Shown here piece by piece: positions 42,298-54,848 of a DNA stretch of 64,000 nt. A program made the translations under genes and the position numbers. Each line of letters opens with the position of its first letter. Within the stretch, counting starts at the first letter, position 1. Source of the stretch: Nematopogon swammerdamellus. Taxonomy: Eukaryota > Arthropoda > Insecta > Lepidoptera > Adelidae. The stretch is from NCBI GenBank assembly GCA_946902875.1, contig OX336343.1, positions 5,197,754 through 5,261,753 on the forward strand, read 5' to 3'. Below the pieces are notes generated by a model, which ran no database searches, was not told the origin of the DNA, and saw only the letters and a program-made list of their open reading frames with translations.

Positions 42298-44269
42298 CGA
42301 CAGCAGCAGTGCGAGCAGCGACGAAGAGTGGTCTGACGTCTCGAATGTTTCTATTTTCTATTAGCGTAAATAAATCTACTTAACGAGTGTAAAGTCACTT
42401 TCGACGGGCGGGGGGGCAGTTGTCACTTTCGTTCGCTGGCGCTACAGCAGCGGTGACAGGTCGGCAAACCTTGCGGCGTAATAAGCGCGGCAGAATAATT
42501 GACACTGATGAGTGGAGCGATACACGATAGCCGCCAGCCAGTTCTTTTGGCGGCAGAGCCGGCGCGGGACGAAGCAGCGGCGGCGCCACGGCCGAGACAG
42601 ACCGCGGGCTGGCTGGTCATCTAGGGTTGCGCGATTGCGAAATATCGATAATTTCAATATCGAGGTCAAGATCAACCGAGTGAATTCTCTGGTTACACAA
42701 TCGAAAAGGAGAGTAAAGTATGCATTTACAGGAAGACGTCGCGTCGGAACGGAACACGGTCTTGGAAGACGCAATTTCTATTGATATTTATTAATAAAAA
42801 TAGATTTACATATCTTATGTTTTTAGATTTGTATTTAGCAATAACATTGAAATATTTTCAGACCTAAAAAGTTGTACATCAGAAAAAATTAATTAAATCG
42901 AATAAATGAAAAAAACATCCTGTTGGTGATTGTGAAACTTCTTCCATATTTTATAAGCACTTGATCGAATTGCTGATCGATTGAATTAATCTTTATTATG
43001 TATGAGGATGATCAAGAGAAGTTTTAGCTATGATAAGATACCGTTACTGCAGATCTCAAATTGTTTGACAATTCTTATTTTCTGTATTTAATTTATTTTA
43101 ATCTTTATTATTTAAAATATATGACGAACATTTTATTATTACTTACAATGTTCTTTATTAATAAATTATTTGAATTTGAATTTGAGTATAAGTTAGTAAA
43201 CAAAAATAAAACTTACAATTAAGTTTTTTACAATTTTGACTTTATTTGACAACTGTTATTGTTATTGAATTTTTATTCTGGCAATTAATTGAATGAGTTT
43301 TGTTTAATAGTTATTTTAATTTGTTATTACAAACTTGATCATCGTAGGTAGTTGTGTTATCTTCTGAATGCACCTAGTTTAGTTGATTGACGATGGCCTA
43401 TTTTTCTTGCTTGGACCACAACATAGAACCATAGAAGTATAAACCTTATTGTAATATTTAGAAGAAGCTAATATTGTAACTTGTTGCAAAAAGAGAATAA
43501 ATGAATTAATTGATTGATTGACAAAGTGTACTCTGAGCTGCTGATATTTGAAACAAAAATACCAAGATGTATCTTAGTTAACACTGACGTCCCATGGTTG
43601 ACGCATTCACTTTGAAATTATGTTCAGTATAGCGGACTTCTTAGATGAAATCATGTCAACAGTTACCATCTTATGTATGACCCACACGTTGGCGAAGTAA
43701 GACAAAATTTTAGTTTTATCTCGCTCTAACTAAGCAATCATCGGGAGATGCAACTAAAACTTTTGCTTTATTTGGCCAATAACGTGTTACTTCGTTGGTT
43801 GCAAAACGAGAGGCTGTAAGTAGGTTCAGGACCTAAAAGCACCTCGTAAACATGTACGTGTATGAGAATAGGTCTATTTTATAAAGCGGCTTTCGTAATC
43901 AAGAGGTTGTTAGAGGAAACTGCATCTCACGACCTGCACGTTCCCTACATCCTTCTGCTGCTACTCCATCGTTATACAACACGAGAGTTCAAGCTATCTC
44001 TTCTCTTGGTCTCGCGCACGCCCAGTCGTCTTGCTGTTAAATTTATTTAAAATTCAAAAGGGCACGAAGGAACTTACACAACTATAGAAAATAACGACGA
44101 GGACGTTACAAATCGCAATATGAATATACCTACAATAAGTACAATACAATACGAATACTTGCTGAAGGCTGTTACCACGAAGACAGCCTTCAATAGAATG
44201 TATAAACAGAAGGAATAAGGTAATTAAGAAATTATTTTTAACGAATCTTAAACAGGTCTATCAAAAAAA
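42298..44269. other. GC-rich patch then AT-rich DNA; no gene confirmed
   Basis: 42300-42620 is GC-rich (GCGGCAGAGCCGGCGCGGGA) with overlapping frames on both strands but no domain, a possible promoter or 5' exon. LINE-type tails occur near 43170 (ATTTGAATTTGAATTTGAG) and 43495 (GAATAAATGAATTAATTGAT). Confidence 0.4.
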
Positions 44270-44530
44270 CTGGCCAAGTGCGAGTCGGATTCCGCACCAC
44301 AAAAAGAAACACGTTTCTAGTATAGGGACCCCTTAATTATTTTACCTTTTCTATTTTTTATTATTTGTTATTTATTATCCGCCATAATTACACATAGGTA
44401 TTCTGTGAAAATTTCGACTGGCTAGCTATTACGGTTCCAAAGATACAGCAGTAGGACAGACAGACAGGCAGACAGATGTACGGCGTAGGTTTAGTGATAA
44501 TAGGCTTCCGTATGGGGTATGGAAAGCTAA
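44270..44530 (-). mobile_element. Interspersed repeat H-like, copy 5
   Basis: It starts AACTGGCCAAGTGCGAGTCG GATTCCG and runs to ACAGACAGACAGGCAGACAG and TAGGCTTCCGTATGGGG. It shares the GGCCAAGTGCGAGTC terminus and the GTCTGTCTGT-type run with the other H copies. Confidence 0.65.
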
Positions 44531-45357
44531 AAACTGCTTACGCCACAAACGTGTGATTGACAACCTGTTGTAATGATGAACTGAGCCGTGCGTGGTCACA
44601 GTACCTACCTAATCATTTTATTTTAGAAGTCTCATAGATGGCCATATTGTCTACGTCCATTAAACCTATTATTTTGCGATTTCAAACAAAAATAAAATTT
44701 TGGACCCTCAGAAATCTAGCTTTTTTATCAAACCCATGACGTTTCAGATAAACTAATAATTATTTGGATCACTTTAACTACAAGTATTTCAGAATTTTCA
44801 AATATAAAATTATCTAAATAGGAAAAAGAGCCATTCCATAAGATACACTTTTTTTGCAATTTTGCGGCGGGATCCCATCGCCATACTAAAAATACTTCAA
44901 AAGATTACCATCGTGTTATGGTTTTAAGTATTTGTGAATCTCTTCGTTAGTAAGGAGGTGTGGTGCAGTAGCGTTCGTGACCACTTGGCTGGCTGGCGGC
45001 GCATGGTCGAAGATTAAGACTAGGTAGTAGATCAAGCGATCGCGCATTGTGATTCCGTGTGACGTGACATCATGTTGAGTTCATCGCACAAGCTACGACT
45101 GCGATAACCCCATACTCATCGTAAATCGCTATAACCCACACCACCACCACTACATACCAGAGGACACGTGGCATCACCAGCGGCATCAAGGTCATCGCCA
45201 CTATTATATCTTACCTTTCTAAAGATGCAATACCAATATACATAGGTAGGTACCCAGTATGTGCATTTATAACATCATCAAGAACGACTGTTGCAATCGA
45301 CATAACTGAGGTGCCAGTGCCAGGCAAGCTAAGAATGATTGAAGCTGCTTATAAAGT
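44531..45357. other. No gene recognised
   Basis: AT-rich DNA; no domain or listed repeat found. Confidence 0.4.
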
Positions 45358-45769
45358 ATTACAAATTTAAAAAACCCCCGACTCTTAAAAAGTCAAAAAT
45401 AATTTCCGTTTACTTACTTAAAGGAGTCGGTAGACCGCTAAGTAAATTCCCGCGCAACTTTTGAGTCTTTATATTTAATTTACTTAGCGGTCCCCCGACT
45501 CCTTTAAGTAAGTAAACGGAAATTATTTTTGACTTTTTAAGAGTCGGGGGTTTTTTAAATTTGTAATTTAACTTTTATTTCAAGCTTTTTAAAAAAAACC
45601 GCATGCAAATCGGTCCACTTTTTAAGATAATTTTTTTTTTTTATTACATAATTACTTTATTACTTGATTACAAACATAGCTAAGAACCATCCCGATTAAA
45701 CAGGCTTCCTAATAAAAAAAACCGCATCCAAATCGGTCCATCCGTTTGGGAGCTACGATGCCACAGACA

Positions 45770-45810
<41 letters not shown>

Positions 45811-45852
45811 AACTTATAACACCCCTCCGTTTTTTTCGTCGGGGGTTAAAAA
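45358..45852 (-). mobile_element. Element F, copy 2
   Basis: The terminal palindrome is at 45358-45567 (arms about 88 bp, AAATTTAAAAAACCCCCGAC and its complement). It is followed by AACCGCATGCAAATCGGTCC, AACCGCATCCAAATCGGTCC, a (CA)n run at about 45774-45807 and TTTTTTTCGTCGGGGGTTAAA. Order and parts match copy 1 in reverse, so the element has a fixed structure of about 500 bp. Confidence 0.85.
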
Positions 45853-47676
45853 TCAACTGGATTGATCATACATGTACTGTACTCACACCTGTTTGTGAGA
45901 GGCAAAACATATGTAACGAAGCCAGTATTATAGGTGGATATAATGAATAAGGTATATGGCCGTGAATAACGGCAGATGTTTATAGAATTGAAATTATTGG
46001 GCACGCCTTCTACAAGCAATATTAAAAATGTCTCATCAAAGGCTTTACCGAAAAAAATGATGGAATTTATAAACAAAATATTACGTAGGCAGATATCTAC
46101 AACAACGTGCGTTGAATGGGCTCGGCGGCATCAAGCAAGGTAGAAATGTGCCTAGCTTTCATATGCAAAACATAGTTGTTGATTATTTCGCTTGCGTGAA
46201 ACAAGATACTTGTATACACAACACAACACGAAGAACGATTCAGCTGAATTCCACCTGATTACGTATTACACGATATTCCCATCCCAGCATGACTGGATCC
46301 AAATCTCGCTGGGTAACTTTCAATTTTTGGACGATGATGGCGTGGCGACCGTCAGAGTTCTTGTTTCACATCCGTACACCATAACTGTAAGAATGAACTG
46401 GTCATAAGTTCGGGTCTTTAAATGTTGGGGCATACCGCCGAACACATCTCAGGGAACAATCTCAACTGGAAGTTAAAGATTCGTTTTTTTTTATAAATAC
46501 AGACAGGAACTAAAATTATTATCGTTATTTTCGTAGTTCTCTTTGTCGCTTCTACGTCTACGTAATTGGTTGCATTGCCAAACCTCACTTTAGAGGGCTT
46601 CTATTATTAGACAGTTATTTCGAGGAGAGCCTCCTCCAAGAATAGGCGACAACGGCCACCAGTCCAGTTTCTGTATACAGTTAACATATTATTTACGTTC
46701 AGTGAAGGCTGAGATGAGTGCATTAATATTGGCCATCTAGTCTGCCTGCACTGCAAAGTCAGGGCACATGTTAGGTTATCATCAGTAGATTTTGTAATTA
46801 ATGTTATTCACAAATGGTGTTCTTAATGTAATGTAACAAGGAAATGTTAACCTTAGACTTGAATTGAAATACAAACTTTTAGCCGCATAAAATATTTCAC
46901 TCTAGAGGTAGAGACCTAGGTACTTGGAACGGATCAGAGTGTTTCTTTCAAGGTGGAACAGTCACGGAATTCCCACATTGGGTGGCAATCGATCATTTGT
47001 ATGTTTAAATAATAATTAGGTGCCTACATAATGATAAGTATACAACTATAAAACTGATAAGAGAAATAATAATAATAAACATTTCTGTACATAAGCAAGC
47101 GCGTGGTGTAAAATAATTTATATTATTCTCATGCTTATTCACCATTCACTGATAATGAGAGTAAGGTATTTAAACTGCTGCGAGCCGAAATGAGCGATCA
47201 AAACAAACAAATAATTCATCATTATCATTAACAGCTGCCACAAACCACTGTGGAGACTCCGATACAATAAATGAACCGCTTACTTATCTATCTAATCCCC
47301 TGCTCCCAAGATTAACAAAACAACGCACTGAACCTCATGAACCGTTATGCGCCGTGCGCTTCCCAGAAAAAGTTTGAGCGCGAAAGAACCGTAATGTTGT
47401 CGCCTGCAACATGTTTAAGGTCGGAAATGCGAGGGGTTAAGATTTTTAAGTGGCAATAAATATAAAAAAACAAGACGTGCTAGTGACATCTCTAGTGTTA
47501 CCATATGGCACAATTCCCAAGGCAACGTCGGAGGTGAACATAATAATATGTATATTTCTGATCGTGTCTCGGTTGCCTTGTCGGCTGTCGTCGCCTGCGA
47601 TGCTATCTATACCCTTAGCAGGCAGAATAAAACTGCAACCAATTAAGTAAAAGTAAAGCGCGTGATGTCTATTATC
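45853..47676. other. Quiet DNA with a small RTE relic
   Basis: Apart from the RTE motif at about 46340-46385, only short frames without domains are present. Confidence 0.45.
46340..46385 (-). pseudogene. RTE-type LINE fragment
   Basis: The minus strand encodes VYGCETRTLTVAT, the RTE YGCETW.LT motif with W replaced by R, preceded in frame by VLTVM. A stop follows ten codons later. Only this small relic is recognisable; its limits are unclear. Confidence 0.5.
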
Positions 47677-47959
47677 CAGGGTTGCCAGATGTCCGGTTTT
47701 TGAGGCTTGTATCCGGTCCGGTCATTAAAATAATGAAAAATTGGGCATCAAGACAGCCGGTATTTTCTTCATATAACGCAAATATCTTACTGTGTTCTTC
47801 GATTTTGCAATCAGTTCGATAGATTCAATCCTTTTATTTATTATTCTTATCTCTCATTAATTTTCAAAAGCAAAGGTCACGAACAATTTTGTACCTGAAA
47901 AACCAAAGGCCCTTTCATGAATAAATGTCCGGTTTTTTTCCCACCATCAGGCAACCCTG
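47677..47959. mobile_element. hAT-like MITE, decayed target duplication
   Basis: The termini CAGGGTTGCC and GGCAACCCTG are perfect inverted repeats, and subterminal TGTCCGGTTTTT occurs near both ends. Length is 283 bp. The immediate 8-bp flanks do not match exactly, so the insertion is older or the boundary is slightly off. Confidence 0.75.
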
Positions 47960-50330
47960 ATTACCATATGCATTGTGTGCATTGGTAAACAGAATCATAC
48001 AGAACTAAGATTTAAAATAAATAGGTGCATAGGTGTTGTGTAAACATGTAACACCGATTTCAACTGAGCCAATACCGATAGCCGAGTCAAAGCGATAAAA
48101 ACTTATCCATCAACATGACAATAGCAGGAAAAGATTCTCGACGACGACGCCGTCGAAGGAAGAAATATGGTGTGGAAAGAAAATCATTTCCTGGAACTCG
48201 AACTGAATGCCAACGATCGCGGCGAACAATACGTTCCACAGTCGAAGGTAAAAAGACGAGGGGTCGTCTCCATTGTTGATAATAAACAATATCCGGAGAA
48301 AGAAATTAATACGGAAGGTGGTGATGTCGTGGGATCGTGCCGTGCGGGACCTGTGAGCACTGTGCCGGCGACCTGGCGCTGCGCTGTCGAGACAAGCGAC
48401 ACCCGATCACCTGACCCCGGCGCGGCGGCGTCGCATGCGAAGAAAAACCCCACTGCTGGATACGCTTATATTGCATTCGGTATGCGTAATACATTCGCAG
48501 AGTCATCTGATAGTTCTGTTTTGTGTGCAAGCTCGCACGCCGGAGGAAGAATATAAACTACAGCTTTGGCCGCGGCTTCACTCGCGGTAGACTTGGTTTA
48601 ATAGCAAATCGATCGCTTCTCTTATATTATCTCTCTCTCTCTCTCGTCCATACTATACTTTCTTTGATATTGCTCAGCCCTAAGGCTATTTAGCGTGATG
48701 GTATATGGTCAGCCTCAAGAACTACTCTTTCCATTGGTGAACACCGTATCATATCTACCGGTTCCTTATATATTCTTCCACTCTCATCTTAATATGCATG
48801 TTAATTTAACTATCCTCCCGCTCTCATCTTGATCATCTTGATGCACCTATCCTATCTACTTAATTTTTCAAATTTTTAGGTAGGTAGACATTATCGATAA
48901 CACAGTAAAAAGATAATTTTAAACTAAAACCGCTATCGAATTGTGATTCAGGTAAGTAGACGAGAATAGTAATCGAATGGTTACGCTCTGCCAACAATGG
49001 GCTATCGTCCGTCGTCGGCATAATAGCAACTGTATTTTTAATTATACATTTTTACACTTATCTAGAAGAGTATCTTTATACTGACTAGCTAGATGCCAAA
49101 TGGATCGATTCCATAAGGTTGCTGTACAGACTGTCAGCAACAATCTTGCCACAATCTTGGTAAGATTGATGCTCCGGTTCAGGGTATCGTCGTAGTATGG
49201 ATTTAGTGTTGACGAGTATCGTTTCTACGACTGCATCAGGCGCGATTGGCAGATGATGAATTGATGATAGAGTCGATGATTAAATTCGATTGATTCGACA
49301 CAATTTTCTCCTTACGTCGACGAGTCGGATTTCGAAGCGGTAAAAAGTAGTCTTCGATATCATTCAGCGGCGCATCGATTATTTCGATTGAGGTCTCAAC
49401 GACCATCGAAATTTGGACCGCATCGTCAGATTTCTTCGCGGACAGTAGCAAAACGAGTTGCTCCACCCCGCCACCGCATCGCAGCGACGACCACACCGTA
49501 CCGGCGGCGGCGGGCGGCGCGTTTCGAGCATTTCATGATTTCGCTGATATCAGAGTCGAGTCTTCCGTGCTTAATTGTAGGGTTTCTGAATTCTCTCTCA
49601 TTCTCTAAAGACTATTGTTCATCTAAGCCGTTGGCGTCTGTCACGATTATATCGGAGGAAATGAATAAGCTACTGCGTGATCGGTCTTCGGTCGTTTCGT
49701 TGAGATCGCACCGAAACGCACCTTTAAAACCACGGCGCACTTCTCTCAATGTTGAAAGTGCAGCCGAACACGAGGTGATTTATCACGATAAGGCCGCAAT
49801 GAAATACGAGGCAGGCAATTTGTGTACAGCAACAAGAGGTTTGTTGGCGATTGTGTTTGTTGTTGTCGCGTGTCCGCCGGACTCCGGTCCGGAGCGAGGC
49901 AAACATTAAACACTATTGTCTACGTCTACGTGACACTTCCTCGCCGGCATCGATTCCGCGGCGGTTGATGCGAGCGGGTACTTCTTCAGTCTTTCTTTAG
50001 CAGTATACGGCGAAATGTTGTTTTCTGTACCATACAAACGAGTTGTCCTCTTTGTTACAACGTTATTGGTTTTTTAGGTATGTATTGACTAGTAGCCTGA
50101 ATCGATAGCGTAAGAGATCAGAATATTATGGATACTGTTGATTAATTTATACACAATATTGAGAAAATGAGCAATCTAATTGTTATTAAGGACCTATGCC
50201 GTATTAAAATTATAATTATCCATCAGTTTACCACAACAATGACTACACAATTTACAATAGTTGTCTCATTCATGGAAATGTTTTAAATGTGTTATGATAA
50301 CAAATCAATTAGTAAATCGTGTGTTTTAAC
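47960..50330. other. No gene confirmed; two longer frames without domains
   Basis: Frames of 129 codons (48167-48556, +) and 173 codons (49388-49909, +) are present. Neither shows a recognisable domain, and both overlap antisense frames in moderately GC-rich DNA. I do not call them as genes. A (TC)n run lies near 48628-48644. Confidence 0.4.
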
Positions 50331-50569
50331 TCTTTGTTCCGTGGTGTGTGTTCGTTCGTTGGCTATCGCCTGAATCAGGTGATAGCCATCGAACATCAGG
50401 CGGCCTGATGCCTGCATTTTCTGACACTTTTTGCCATTGATTCAGTATGTCGGCGGATTGTAGGAATTTAGGGCATCCGTTTACTTCGGATTCTTGTTTA
50501 GGTACGCACACCAGCTTGTGATGGAATCACACAAGGTAAAAAAGATAAATATATAGCCAATAGTAATTC

Positions 50570-52735
50570 AAAGCTAAATTATAGAACATTAAAACGTTTC
50601 ATTAACAAAATAATTTATATTACAATTTAACTAATCACCTAATAAATTCAATCGTGACTGCACACTCCACTAAGAAATAAAATGGCGCGAACGGCCATTA
50701 CAATACGACGCGCAATTAGACAAACAAGAAATATAATAACATCAGTTGGTTCGCATATAAAACACTATAGAGCGCCGAGGCGGGGAAGGTAGCATGAGGT
50801 AATCCTGACACGCGGTGAGAGGGGAACAAGACATGGGCGCGTACGAAACGGCGGAGAGGTGAGGTAAGAAGGCGCGCGTCTTGCGGGCGCGGGGTCAGAG
50901 ATCGCGGTATCATCACGCCGTTTGAGCGCGGCTTGAGGTAGCGAGTCAAGGAGCGCGAGTAGTGATTATTTCGCTGCGAGTTGTTAGTATGAAAGAATGA
51001 ATTATTGTCAAGACACGATCGTGACACGCTCATACTGCGGGGCCACCGTACGTTTTGTTCCTATGTGTCAGAAACGTGACAAGCTCATACTAATAATTTA
51101 TTTTTATTTCCATACTAAATTTGTGTCAGGACACGAATGTGACACGGCCATACTACGAGGCCGCCGTTCGATTTGTTCCTGCATGACACAACCGTGTCCA
51201 GCACATACTAATTAATCTAATTTTATCTCCATACTAAAATAGTATCAGGACACGAATGTGACACGGCCATACTACGAGGCCACCGTTCGATTTGTTCGAG
51301 CGTGTCACAACCGTGTCCAGCCCATACTAAAAATTAAATTCTATCTCCATACGAAATTTCGCTCTGTGACACGAACGTGTCACGGCCATACTACGAGGCA
51401 ACCGAGCGTTTTGTTCCTGCGTGTCAAGAACGTGTCACGGCCATACTAAGAGGGCGCCGTTCGATTTGTTCCTGCGTGTCCGATTCGTGTCGAGTCCATA
51501 CTAATGATTCAATTTAATCTCCATACTAAATTCGTGTCAGGACACGAATGTGACACGGCCATACTATGAGGTCGCTGGTCTAATTGTTCCTGCGTGTCTG
51601 GAATCTGGACATGACGGAGTTTATGGGAATTTGAAGTTTCGTGATCTCTGTGAAGATATCGCACAGGGTCTAAAATTATTTTAATAATTATTTATTAATG
51701 ATTCAAACTAATACACTAAACATTTTATAAAGGGAAGAGTATATAAACAAAGTACCAGTTATTAAACAAAAACATAAAATAAAACAAAACAACGTTTCAT
51801 TGAGTATGACGCCAACATTCAAATAAATATCCGTTGGAGCGTGCGCGCGGGGCGGAGAGAGGTATGAGGTAAACAAGACAAGGGGTGAGGTATTACCGAG
51901 CTGCGGGCGCGCGTGGGCCGCGGGGCGAGGCGGAGCGACCTGAGGTAATTTGTCAAGCGGTGCGGGAGGGGTTTTCGTTAAGCGGTGTTAGTATGAAGGA
52001 ATGGTTTCGTGTCCTGACATGAATAAAACACGACGATGGTAAGGAGATTTCGATTGGTTTCTGCGTGTCCAGGTTCCGTACATGAATAGTATTATCAAAC
52101 ACGGAAGATGGTATCACGCATGTACAGGAATTAATATATAGACAATAAGAAAACTAACAACTTGGAACGTTAGCATTTTAAATGAAAATACTCGAAGAAT
52201 ATAGACGATATTAAACAAAAATATATAAATAAAACACTCCGTTATGGCGCTAAAAGTCGATTTATTAATAGAGCACATGTAATAACATCAATTAATTTAT
52301 ATAACAAAAGCAACAGTTCTCTGCATGCGGAGATGCACAATGGGTGCGGGGAAGTGGTGTTAAAACCCCCGAAGTAGAGGTAAATCGCATCGCTGACGAG
52401 CGAAACAGCTTTAGGTACCATGTGGAAGGTACGAAGAGGGTTTGTTTTCCCTCCAAAATCGAATTTATATCGTGTCACAAACGTGTCCAGTTCATACTAA
52501 AAACATAAAATTATCCTCCATACAAAATTACGAGTCCGGACAGAAACGTGACACGGCCATACTACGAGGCAGCCGATCGATTTGTTCCTGCGTGACACAA
52601 ACGTGTCCAGCCCATACTAAAAATCGAAATTCAATCTCCATACAAAATCGCGCTCCGTGACACGAACGTGTCATGGCCATACTAGGAGGCCACCGTTCGA
52701 TTTGTTCCTGCGTGTCAGGATTGTGACACGAGGAA
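50570..52735 (+). promoter_or_regulatory. Higher-order tandem repeat of promoter-like array
   Basis: Roughly three diverged super-units begin near 50.57, 51.66 and 52.16 kb. Each has an A-rich part (AATAACATCA.TT), and the first two have a GC-rich part (GCGCGCGGGGCGGAGAG type). The first and third carry a roughly 60-bp repeat with GTGTCAGGACACGAATGTGA, CACGGCCATACTACGAGGC, GTTCGATTTGTTCCTGCGTG. About fourteen CATACT motifs occur at 51.03-51.56 and 52.49-52.68 kb. The GTGTCA/TGACAC pairs form small palindromes that look like repeated binding sites. A TATA box follows directly. Function as an enhancer/promoter array is inferred. Confidence 0.6.
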
Positions 52736-52739
52736 AGAT

Positions 52740-52779
52740 TATAAAAGGAGAGGGAGGGGAGCGTGGGGAGTTCAGTCTG
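52740..52779 (+). promoter_or_regulatory. TATA box and initiator
   Basis: TATAAAAGG at 52740-52748 is followed by TTCAGTCTG, with the A of an arthropod-type TCAGT initiator at 52774. That is 34 bases downstream of the first T, close to the usual 30-31. It directly follows the tandem array. This is the clearest core-promoter pair I found in the window, though I did not scan exhaustively. Confidence 0.6.
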
Positions 52780-52842
52780 TTTTGGGAGTCGAAGGAGACG
52801 GTCGTGCGTATTTAGCGAGAGCCCAGGTACGAAAGTTAGTAC

Positions 52843-52985
52843 GGCTTCGCTCGCGTGAGTTTTCGAATAAGTTCGGGAAAGAAGTATCGCTCGGCTTCGC
52901 TCGCGTGTATTTTCGATTGGGTTTTCCTAGTGAATAATTTCACTCGGCTTCGCTCGCGTGTATTTTTGATTGGGTTTTCTTAGTA
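52843..52985 (+). repeat. Short tandem repeat, three units
   Basis: CGGCTTCGCTCGCGTGTATT TTCGATTGGGTTTTCCTAGT and variants repeat about three times, just downstream of the initiator, in the putative transcript leader. Confidence 0.75.
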
Positions 52986-53040
52986 AATGAATTTGGTAAA
53001 AAACCCCGGTGATTTAAATTAGTTTAATTTCGTGAATATT

Positions 53041-53298
53041 AGTGTGGGAATTTCTGTAAAGCTTTCGGAGTTGCAAATGAAGGTTGAGCTGGATTTTGTA
53101 ATTTTGGGGGTGATATAGGGGTTTTCAACTAGTTTTACGGAAAATATTTTGGATGTTCTTTTTGAGCCTTTTGAGTTCTGGATGAAGGTCGAGCTGGATT
53201 CTGGAATCTTGACTGGTGATGGAAGGACTTCCAAAGAACTTTTACAATGACACTATGTCCGAACTGGCCTACCATGAGGACTGGTACATTGGGAAGGT
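53041..53298 (+). repeat. Long repeat R, unit 1
   Basis: It runs from AGTGTGGGAATTTCTGTAAA to CTGGTACATTGGGAAGG. Each unit contains an internal sub-duplication: GAAGGTTGAGCTGGATTTTG and GAAGGTCGAGCTGGATTCTG, about 118 bp apart. The antisense frame is open across the unit (SSSTFIQNSKGSKR and SSSTFICNSESF repeats), but its conservation is explained by DNA identity. Confidence 0.85.
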
Positions 53299-53362
53299 TT
53301 TCTTAGTTCATAAATGATTTTGTAAAAACCGGTGAATAAAGTTTGTTTGTTTCGTAAATTTT

Positions 53363-53620
53363 AGTGTGGGAATTTCTGTAAAGCTTTCGGAGTTGCAAAT
53401 GAAGGTTGAGCTGGATTTTGTAATTTTGGGGGTGATATAGGGGTTTTCAACTAGTTTTACGGAAAATATTTTGGATGTTCTTTTTGAGCCTTTTGAGTTC
53501 TGGATGAAGGTCGAGCTGGATTCTGGAATCTTGACTGGTGATGGAAGGACTTCCAAAGAACTTTTACAATGACACTATGTCCGAACTGGCCTACCATGAG
53601 GACTGGTACATTGGGAAGGT
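53363..53620 (+). repeat. Long repeat R, unit 2
   Basis: Nearly identical to unit 1, 322 bp downstream. High identity between units 1 and 2 indicates recent duplication or gene conversion. Confidence 0.85.
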
Positions 53621-53718
53621 TTTATTTTATATTAAAATATAATGGACTGTGACCTGATCATAAATTTCACGCACATAAAGGAAGTCAGTGAATGGAGTTT
53701 GTTTGATTCGTGAATTTT

Positions 53719-53975
53719 AGTGTGGGAATTTCTGTAAAGCTTTCGGAGTTGCAAATGAAGGTTGAGCTGGATTTTGTAATTTTGGGGGTGATATAGGAAT
53801 TTTCAACTAGGTTGCGAATTATATTTTGGATGTTCTTTTTGAGCCTTTTGAGTTCTGGATGAAGGTTGAGCTGGATTCTGGAATCTTGACTGGTGATGGA
53901 AGGTTTTCCAAAGAACTTTTACAATGACACTATGTCCGAACTGGCCTGCCATGAGGACTGGTACATTGGGAAGGT
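53719..53975 (+). repeat. Long repeat R, unit 3
   Basis: 356 bp downstream of unit 2, slightly more diverged (ATATAGGAATTTTCAACTAG; CTGGCCTGCCATGAGGAC), with a small change that breaks the antisense frame seen in units 1 and 2. Confidence 0.82.
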
Positions 53976-54690
53976 ATTTTAAAATATAGAGAAGATTAAA
54001 AGAAACAAAACCCGATCTTTAAATTCGTAAATCCTACGTATATAAGAGTGTTTGAACCACGCGTAATATTTAAAAATATGTCGAATTTAAATATGTAAAA
54101 TCAGTGGTTTTACCGTATTTTGATATAAAAGTATATTTTTATTAAGTGTTAACTTCGCGATTAGATTCAGTGGCGGGTGTTGTGGTTTCGTTTGAATTTA
54201 TTATTTTACGCTATTCTATTTGTAATGGTGTTTTATTTAAGGTGATTTTAGTGAATCGTGTCAGACCGGTTAGGATAGTGGAATTCAAAGGTAAATTTTG
54301 TAATATATATGCACATGCAACATTCTGGCTAGTTACGTTTTAGGACGTAGGGAGATTGCGTAAATCAGGTTTAAATATACCTGTATAGGTTATATAGATT
54401 ATGACCAACACACCATTTTAATAAACCCTTAAGAAAATATTCCTAATTGATTTCGGTGAAAGGTGGACCCCTGACCGCATCATTTGGAATAAAACAATTT
54501 CTGTAGGTATGTCAATAGATAGCCACAGAAATGTAAACCATAACATATACACTATACACTCACAATTAAAAGCATACACTTATGCCTTTAGGGAGGACAA
54601 AAGAATATCTTTTGAACTCCAACATAACACTACGAGATTAAATTGATAAATCTGTCTGAAGATGTATATTTTGTACAGATTAGAAAACGG

Positions 54691-54840
54691 GGACTCCTAG
54701 GGACAAATAATAAATTTGTAGCTTAAGTACAAATTTATCTGCGTTGGGAGTCACGGGGACTGGCGATGGATAAATATCGTATGGACCGAGGGTCCATACG
54801 AATTTAGTGGGGCCAGTTCCACAAACCCCTTCAAAAGGGG
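54691..54840 (+). ncRNA. Nested stem-loop domain before a poly(A) signal
   Basis: Three folded arms follow one another. Arm 1: GACTCC (54692-54697) pairs with GGAGTC (54747-54752) and encloses a perfect 10-bp stem TAAATTTGTA/TACAAATTTA (54711-54720 with 54728-54737). Arm 2: GGGACTGGC (54756-54764) pairs with GCCAGTTCC (54812-54820), nine pairs including one G-U, and encloses a perfect 10-bp stem CGTATGGACC/GGTCCATACG (54778-54787 with 54791-54800). Arm 3: CCCCT/AGGGG at 54826-54840. AATAAA comes two bases later. Five helices in 150 bases suggest a selected RNA or DNA structure. Confidence 0.6.
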
Positions 54841-54842
54841 TC

Positions 54843-54848
54843 AATAAA
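54843..54848 (+). terminator. Poly(A) signal AATAAA
   Basis: AATAAA is followed by AGTTTGTATTGTTGAAG, a GU-rich downstream element, and lies just after the stem-loop domain. It would end a transcript near 54.86 kb. Confidence 0.5.

Noticed and set aside
48167..48556. 129-codon open frame
   Set aside because: No recognisable domain and a near full-length antisense frame in the same interval; composition explains both.
49388..49909. 173-codon open frame
   Set aside because: No domain, Arg/Ser-rich from local composition, overlapping antisense frames, and no splice or promoter context.
50990..51600. CRISPR-like repeat array
   Set aside because: Eukaryotic context, repeats of unequal length with similar rather than unique spacers; it is an ordinary tandem repeat.
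53019..53556. Antisense frames of 71 and 82 codons sharing 66 residues
   Set aside because: Identity follows from the duplicated DNA of repeat R, and the third unit breaks the frame.
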